A DNA stretch of 64,000 nt from NCBI RefSeq assembly GCF_000787715.1, contig NZ_BBPI01000001.1, positions 1-64,000 of the forward strand, given 5' to 3'. Source of the DNA: Sphingomonas parapaucimobilis NBRC 15100. Its GTDB lineage: Bacteria; Pseudomonadota; Alphaproteobacteria; Sphingomonadales; Sphingomonadaceae. How positions within the stretch are numbered: position 1 is the first letter of the stretch; each line of letters starts with the position of its first letter. The notes under the pieces are model-generated. The model was not told the origin of the DNA and ran no database searches. It saw nothing but the letters and a program-made list of their open reading frames with translations. Positions 57,646 to 64,000 of the stretch are shown here, in pieces. The translations under genes and the position numbers were made by a program.

Positions 57646-59210
57646 CAGACGATCGCGGCCAGCGGCAGGCGTACCACGAAGCGCGCACCACTCATCCGGT
57701 CCTCACGGGCCTCGACATGGATGCGCCCCTGATGCGCCTCGACGATGGTTCGGGCGATGGCGAGGCCCAGCCCGGAATGGCGTCCGAAATTCTCCGAACT
57801 CGGCCGGATCGAGTGGAAGCGGCGGAAGATCGCCTCACGCGCGTCCTCGGGCACGCCCGGCCCCTCGTCCTCGACACGGACCACCCAATCATCCGGCTCG
57901 CGCGCCAGACTGATCGCGACGACCGCCTCGTCGGGGGAAAAGGACAGTGCGTTGTCGACCAGATTCTCAAAGACCCGCTCCAACCTTGCACCTTCGCCGG
58001 ATACCATCGCAGGTCCGGGCTCAGTGGAATCGAAGCGAAGGCGGATGCCCCGTTCGACCCCGCGCGCCTCACGCTGGGCGATCAGCCCGGCGAGAAGCGC
58101 GTTCAGATCGACGGGATCGAACTTCGCCCGGCTGAGCTGCGCGTCGAGTCGCGAGGCATCGGAAATGTCGGTGATCAGCCGGTCGAGCCGCCGTACATCG
58201 TCGCGAACGATCGCCAGCAGCTGCGCCTGAAGGTCAGGGTCATGGACCGTCTCCAGCGTATCGACGGCGGAGCGGAGCGAGGCCAGCGGGTTCTTCAACT
58301 CATGCGTCACATCGGCCGCAAAGGCCTCGGTCGCGTCGATCCGTGCACGCAGCGCCAGGCTCATGTCGGATAGCGCCCGGGCGAGCATTCCCAATTCGTC
58401 CCGGCGGTCCGGCAGACGCGGGACCACCACCTCGCGTGCCCGGCCCAGCCGCACCCGCACCGCCGCCCGCGCCAGCCGCCGCAGCGGCCGGACGATGGTG
58501 CGCGCGAGGAAAAGCGAGAGGAAGACGGAGATCAGCGCCACCAGCGCCAGCAGCACGCTCAGCCGAAACCGTTCGATCCGAACCGTTTCGGTGATGAAGC
58601 GTGCATTCTCGGTCGCCATGAGCGCACCGCCGCTGGGCAACGGTGCGGCGGCCGTGATGACCGGGGTGCGATCGGGCGCGCGCCAGACCGAGGCGGAGAC
58701 CCGCCCGTCCCGCGCCGCGCGAACATCCGGCCATTCCGCGCCGCCGCGCCGCTCACGATAAAGCGGCGGCCGGGCCGCGCCGACGACGGTGTCGATCCCG
58801 GCATCCAGGAAGCGCGCGATCGCCTGCCCCCAATCCTGCTTGTCGGGATCGCGCAGCACGACATTGCGCACGCCGAGCGCCCGGCTGTCGGCGACCAGTC
58901 GCCCCGCCGAATCGAACAGCCGGATACGCCCGCCGGTATCGCGTGCCAGCCGCACGACCAGAGGATCGCGTTCCTCGCTGCGCACCGAAGTCAGTGCTTC
59001 CCCCATCAGCCGGACTTCGCGCAACGACTGGGCCACTCGGTTATCGAGCAGCCGCGTGCGATAGGAATCGAGATAGAAGAACCCGCCTGCCAACAGCAGC
59101 AGCGCAAAGATGTTGAGCGCCAGAATCCGCTGGGTCAGCGAAATCTGGCCCGACCAGCGCAATGCCAGGTCGGGAGCTTCACTCCTCGGAGAATCGGTAA
59201 CCGGCGCCAT
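57645..59210 (-). CDS. chvG: ChvG-type membrane sensor histidine kinase
   Basis: 521 residues. Two membrane segments (about 28-47 and 228-248) around a periplasmic sensor, then HAMP. Phospho-acceptor [16 protein letters not shown]. ATPase domain with [19 protein letters not shown] and [12 protein letters not shown]. In rhizobia ChvG senses acid or envelope stress through ExoR. No exoR is seen here. Overlaps chvI by 32 bp. Confidence 0.92.
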   Translation of the reverse strand: MAPVTDSPRSEAPDLALRWSGQISLTQRILALNIFALLLLAGGFFYLDSYRTRLLDNRVAQSLREVRLMGEALTSVRSEERDPLVVRLARDTGGRIRLFDSAGRLVADSRALGVRNVVLRDPDKQDWGQAIARFLDAGIDTVVGAARPPLYRERRGGAEWPDVRAARDGRVSASVWRAPDRTPVITAAAPLPSGGALMATENARFITETVRIERFRLSVLLALVALISVFLSLFLARTIVRPLRRLARAAVRVRLGRAREVVVPRLPDRRDELGMLARALSDMSLALRARIDATEAFAADVTHELKNPLASLRSAVDTLETVHDPDLQAQLLAIVRDDVRRLDRLITDISDASRLDAQLSRAKFDPVDLNALLAGLIAQREARGVERGIRLRFDSTEPGPAMVSGEGARLERVFENLVDNALSFSPDEAVVAISLAREPDDWVVRVEDEGPGVPEDAREAIFRRFHSIRPSSENFGRHSGLGLAIARTIVEAHQGRIHVEAREDRMSGARFVVRLPLAAIV

Positions 59211-59886
59211 AGAGCGTCTCGATGGCGTCGAACTCGGAATCTACCTGCCGGAATTTGCGGCGCAGGCGCTTGATATGGCTGTCGATGGTGCGATCGTCGA
59301 CATAGATGTCATCCTGATAGGCGGCATCCATCAACTGGTTGCGGGTGCGCACGATGCCGGGGCGCTGCGCCAGCGTCTCCAGGATCAGGAACTCGGTGAC
59401 GGTCAGCGTGACCGGCTCGCCCTTCCACGTGACGCGGTGGCGGGCCGGGTCCATGGCGAGCTGCCCGCGGGTCAGCGGCCCCTGCACATCGGCGGCGGGG
59501 GTTCCCTGCGGCGCGCCGACATATTCGGATCGCCGCAGGATGGCGCGGATCCGCGCGATCAGCAGCCGCTGCGAGAACGGCTTGGCAATATAGTCGTCCG
59601 CGCCCATCGCCAGCCCCAGCGCCTCATCCAGCTCGTCATCCTTGCTGGTCAGGAAGATGACCGGAATCTGACTCTTCTCACGCAGGCGGCGAAGCAGCTC
59701 CAGCCCGTCCATGCGCGGCATCTTGATGTCGAAGATCGCCAGGTCGGGCGGGTTGTCGATCAGCGCCTTTAGCGCGGCCTCGCCATCCGCATAGACGCGC
59801 GTGACGAAGCCCTCGGCCTGAAGCGCGATGGATACGGAGGTCAGGATGTTCCGGTCGTCATCGACCAGCGCAATGGTGGCCGTCAT
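59179..59886 (-). CDS. chvI: ChvI-type OmpR-family response regulator
   Basis: 235 residues. Receiver with Asp53 ([13 protein letters not shown]). Winged-helix output domain: [33 protein letters not shown]. Partner of ChvG. In rhizobia it regulates envelope, succinoglycan and central-carbon genes, and its divergence from pckA is conserved. ATG 59886. Confidence 0.94.
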   Translation of the reverse strand: MTATIALVDDDRNILTSVSIALQAEGFVTRVYADGEAALKALIDNPPDLAIFDIKMPRMDGLELLRRLREKSQIPVIFLTSKDDELDEALGLAMGADDYIAKPFSQRLLIARIRAILRRSEYVGAPQGTPAADVQGPLTRGQLAMDPARHRVTWKGEPVTLTVTEFLILETLAQRPGIVRTRNQLMDAAYQDDIYVDDRTIDSHIKRLRRKFRQVDSEFDAIETLYGAGYRFSEE

Positions 59887-60004
59887 GCAACCGACCCCGA
59901 ACCCATATCGTGCGAAAAGACCGCCATGGCCATCGGTTAAGCCAAAGTGACACACGGCTCAACCATCTTCGCCAAACAGTGTGTTTGACGTGTTTAACAA
60001 AACG

Positions 60005-60029
60005 CGTATGAGTCGATCCGACGCATACG
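60005..60029. promoter_or_regulatory. Interrupted dyad upstream of pckA
   Basis: CGTATG, 2 nt, TCG, 3 nt, CGA, 2 nt, CATACG: 10 of 12 base pairs are symmetric. It lies 68-92 bp before the pckA start and in the chvI-pckA divergent gap. It fits an operator for a dimeric regulator. Confidence 0.45.
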
Positions 60030-60096
60030 TATTCACGTGCGGTGAAACAGCGCCGGGCCATCAGAACCCGCCGCCTTGGGGAACGAGGAAGCTCTT

Positions 60097-61704
<1,608 letters not shown>

Positions 61705-61742
61705 CGATATGGGGAGACGCTTCCGGCAGGCGTCTCCCTATT

Positions 61743-61860
61743 CCTCCCCTTGCAGGGGAGGTGGCAGGCTATCAGGACTGACGGAGGGGTGTCCCGCTCT
61801 CGATAGGGTGACACCCCTCCACCATGCCACGCATGGTCCCCCTCCCCTTACAGGGGAGGA
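61743..61860. repeat. Composite palindromic repeat, copy 3
   Basis: Subunit A (CCTCCCCTTGCAGGGGAGG, TGGCAG, CTGACGGAGGGG) then subunit B (ACCCCTCCACCA, TGCCACGCA, TGGTCCCC, CTCCCCTTACAGGGGAGG). Same orientation as copy 1 and more diverged. Between converging pckA and rmuC. Confidence 0.8.
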
Positions 61861-61900
61861 ATAAAAACCCGACCCGCCCCCAGCGGCGCCTAAGCCCCGC

Positions 61901-63355
61901 CTATTCCGTACCCCCCTCGGCCAGATCCGTAACCGGCAGCAGCTTGCTCAGCGGACGCACCGCCTGTTCGCCGATCGGCGGGGAATCGATGCTCTTGCCG
62001 CCCGTATCGATGTTCAACGCCTCGAAGCGCCGCGCGCTGGTCAGCACCTGGCTCTCCAGGCTCCCGACAAAGGCGTTATAGGCCGTCATCGCGGTATCCA
62101 GGTTCTTGCCCAGCTTCGACACATGGCCGCCCATCACGGCAAGGCGCGCGTAAAGTTCCTTGCCCAGCGCCCCGATCTGGCGCGCCTCCTGCGCCAGCTT
62201 CTCTTGCCGCCAGACCGCCGCGACCGTCCGCGCGATAGCGATCAGGTTGGTCGGCGTCGCCAGCAGCACGCGCTTGTCGAATGCGAAATCCCATAGCGTC
62301 GGGTCATTCTCGAGCGCGGCCGACAGGAAATGTTCGCCGGGCACGAACATGATGACATAGTCCGGCGCGTCCTCGAACTGGTTCCAATAGCTCTTGTTGC
62401 CCAGTCCGTTGACGTGCGCGCGCATCGCGGCGGCATGGCGTGCCAGTCCCAGCTGCCGCTCCGGCTCGTCGATCGCGCCGAACGCGTCCTGATAATCGTT
62501 CAGCGACACCTTGGCGTCGATCACCAGCGCCTTGCCGCCCGGGACGCGGACGATCGCATCGGGGCGCAGACGACCGCCCTCGCCGTCATCGACGCTGACC
62601 TCGGTCTGGAAATCGGCATGTTCGGACAGGCCGCAGCTCTCGAGAACGTTCCGAAGCTGCTGCTCGCCCCAGCGTCCGCGCGCCTTGGGCGCGTTGCGCA
62701 GCGCATTGACCAGCTTGGCCGCCTCTCCCGACACGCGCTCCTGCCCGATCCGCATCGCCTCGATCTGGCCCTTCAATTCGCCAAAGGCGTCGCGACGCTC
62801 GTCCTCGACCTTGCGCACGCCTTCCTCATAGCGTTGCAGCCGCTGATGGACGGGGTCGAGCAGCGCCTTGAGCGTCTGGCCGGATGCCTCTTCCGACTGG
62901 CGAAAGCGTGCCTCTGCCCGTTCCAGAAACTGGCGCTGGGCGACTTCAAGGGCGCGGGCGGCGGCTTCGCCGAACTGGGCGTTGATCTGTTCGCGCGCCT
63001 GCCCCAGCGCCTCCAGCGTCTGGGCATAGGCCGTTTCGCGTTCCTGCGCGCGTGCCCGCAATTCGGCCAGTTCACGATGCGCGGCGTTGCGCTCGGCTTC
63101 GACGGCATCGCGTGCCGCCCGGATGACATCAAGATCCGCCGCACGACCGCGCAGTTCGGCCAGCGCCTGAAGCGCCTCACTCCGGTCGCGCTCGGCCGCG
63201 TCACGCGCGGCGCGCAGCGGCTCCACTTCGCCCGCACGGGTCGTGGCGGTCGCCAGCTCGGCGGCCAGGCCATCGGCCTTGCGCCGCGCGGCCATCCAGC
63301 CGACCACGCCCCCCAGCAACAGGGCGAGCAGCGCAACGGCGATCAATTCGGGCAT
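61901..63355 (-). CDS. rmuC: RmuC-family protein
   Basis: 484 residues. N-terminal membrane anchor (LIAVALLALLLGGVVGWMA), long coiled coil (about 25-190), then the nuclease-like domain: GRWGEQQLRNVLE, DAIVRVPGGKALVIDAKVSLNDYQ, DAPDYVIMFVPGE. RmuC limits recombination at inverted repeats and is a predicted endonuclease. Confidence 0.93.
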   Translation of the reverse strand: MPELIAVALLALLLGGVVGWMAARRKADGLAAELATATTRAGEVEPLRAARDAAERDRSEALQALAELRGRAADLDVIRAARDAVEAERNAAHRELAELRARAQERETAYAQTLEALGQAREQINAQFGEAAARALEVAQRQFLERAEARFRQSEEASGQTLKALLDPVHQRLQRYEEGVRKVEDERRDAFGELKGQIEAMRIGQERVSGEAAKLVNALRNAPKARGRWGEQQLRNVLESCGLSEHADFQTEVSVDDGEGGRLRPDAIVRVPGGKALVIDAKVSLNDYQDAFGAIDEPERQLGLARHAAAMRAHVNGLGNKSYWNQFEDAPDYVIMFVPGEHFLSAALENDPTLWDFAFDKRVLLATPTNLIAIARTVAAVWRQEKLAQEARQIGALGKELYARLAVMGGHVSKLGKNLDTAMTAYNAFVGSLESQVLTSARRFEALNIDTGGKSIDSPPIGEQAVRPLSKLLPVTDLAEGGTE

Positions 63356-63447
63356 TTCAACAACCTGTCAGACTTAGGGACAGGTCGGAACATAGAACGA
63401 ACGAAGCCGGTCGAACAAGGCCATTCGACCGGCCACGCCGGTAAAGG

Positions 63448-63969
63448 TCAGCCCTTGCGCATCTTGTTCAGCTTGCGCATCAGCATATCGCGCTTCAACC
63501 GGCTGACATGATCGATGAACAGCACGCCGTTGAGATGGTCGATCTCATGCTGCATGCAGGTCGCGAGCAGGCCGTCGAGTTCGGCCTCGTGCGCCTCACC
63601 CTTTTCGTCCAGCCACTTCACGCGGCAGGAGGCGGGCCGCTTCACCTCGGCATATTGCTCGGGGATCGACAGGCAGCCTTCGTTATAGGTCGACAGTTCG
63701 TCGCTGACCGACAGGACTTCGGGGTTGATATAGGCCTTGGGGTTCTTGACCGGCTTGCCTTCCTCATCCTCTTCCTCCTGGAGGTCGATGACGAGAATGC
63801 GCTGGTCGACGCCGACCTGAATCGCGGCAAGGCCGATGCCATGCGCGTCGTACATCGTCTCGATCATGTCGGATACGAGCTGGCGGACGCCATCATCCAC
63901 CGTCTCGACAGGCTTGGAGACGAGACGCAGGCGGGGGTCGGGAATTTCGACGATCGGAAGAATGGCCAT
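63448..63969 (-). CDS. def: Peptide deformylase
   Basis: 173 residues. Removes N-formyl from nascent proteins. All three family motifs: [17 protein letters not shown] and QHEIDHLNG, giving the metal ligands Cys, His, His. Complete in the window. The sequence ends 31 bp upstream of its start. Confidence 0.96.
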   Translation of the reverse strand: MAILPIVEIPDPRLRLVSKPVETVDDGVRQLVSDMIETMYDAHGIGLAAIQVGVDQRILVIDLQEEEDEEGKPVKNPKAYINPEVLSVSDELSTYNEGCLSIPEQYAEVKRPASCRVKWLDEKGEAHEAELDGLLATCMQHEIDHLNGVLFIDHVSRLKRDMLMRKLNKMRKG

Positions 63970-64000
63970 GTCGGTTTCGCTACGGTCAGCGGTCCGAACC

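Overview
The window reads as chromosome of a GC-rich alphaproteobacterium of the order Sphingomonadales, most likely Sphingomonas or a close relative. This is inferred from gene content and order: a tandem-domain Hfq followed by hflX and facing mazG, ntrB-ntrC-ntrY-ntrX behind dusB, an ispD-ispF fusion, lptD-surA-pdxA-rsmA, and chvI-chvG-hprK-rapZ-EIIA-HPr divergent from pckA. No rRNA, tRNA or CRISPR array was seen.

Positions 1 to about 15,100 are accessory DNA. The left 950 bases are non-coding and carry strong hairpins, a family of about 33-bp iteron-like repeats (256-671) and a tandem stem-loop array (745-935). A one-strand gene module follows (about 950-7,016). It holds two DnaQ/PolB-type 3'-5' exonucleases, a third protein with the same C-terminal pattern but without the catalytic acids, a Lon-like AAA+ ATPase translationally coupled to that inactive paralogue, a sigma-factor-like protein behind a leader hairpin that covers its Shine-Dalgarno, and three unknown proteins. 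A convergent KfrA-like plasmid-type DNA-binding gene has a perfect 32-bp palindrome just upstream. Next is an arsenic operon (arsR-arsC-arsB) ending in a truncated arsH. Then come about 0.75 kb without a recognisable gene, a membrane PQQ glucose dehydrogenase (gcd), a frameshifted RND efflux fragment, and a second arsH fragment on the opposite strand directly before mazG. This end looks like a decayed and rearranged island edge.

From 15.1 kb on, the gene content is core. 15-25 kb: mazG, hflX, hfq, the NtrYX and NtrBC two-component systems, dusB. 25-33 kb: ispDF, a secreted unknown, a CinA-family amidohydrolase, a Coq10/RatA-like protein, lipA, beta-carbonic anhydrase, aspS, RNase D, an I78-type inhibitor. 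33-41 kb: ppx and ppk1, hdaA, a DUF2066-like secreted protein, purM-purN and small followers. 41-53 kb: GNAT, ndk, holC, pepA, lptD-surA-pdxA-rsmA (outer-membrane biogenesis, vitamin B6, ribosome maturation), rsmB, guaB. 53-64 kb: SPFH/NfeD pair, SpoU methyltransferase, regulatory PTS (HPr, EIIA, HprK), rapZ, ChvGI, pckA, rmuC, def.

Three copies of a composite palindromic repeat (42.2, 49.9 and 61.8 kb) sit in core intergenic gaps. The most interesting stretch is the 1-8 kb module: three related nuclease-fold proteins with an AAA+ ATPase, a structured left flank, a hairpin-gated sigma-like regulator and a plasmid-type repressor. Its function cannot be read from sequence alone.
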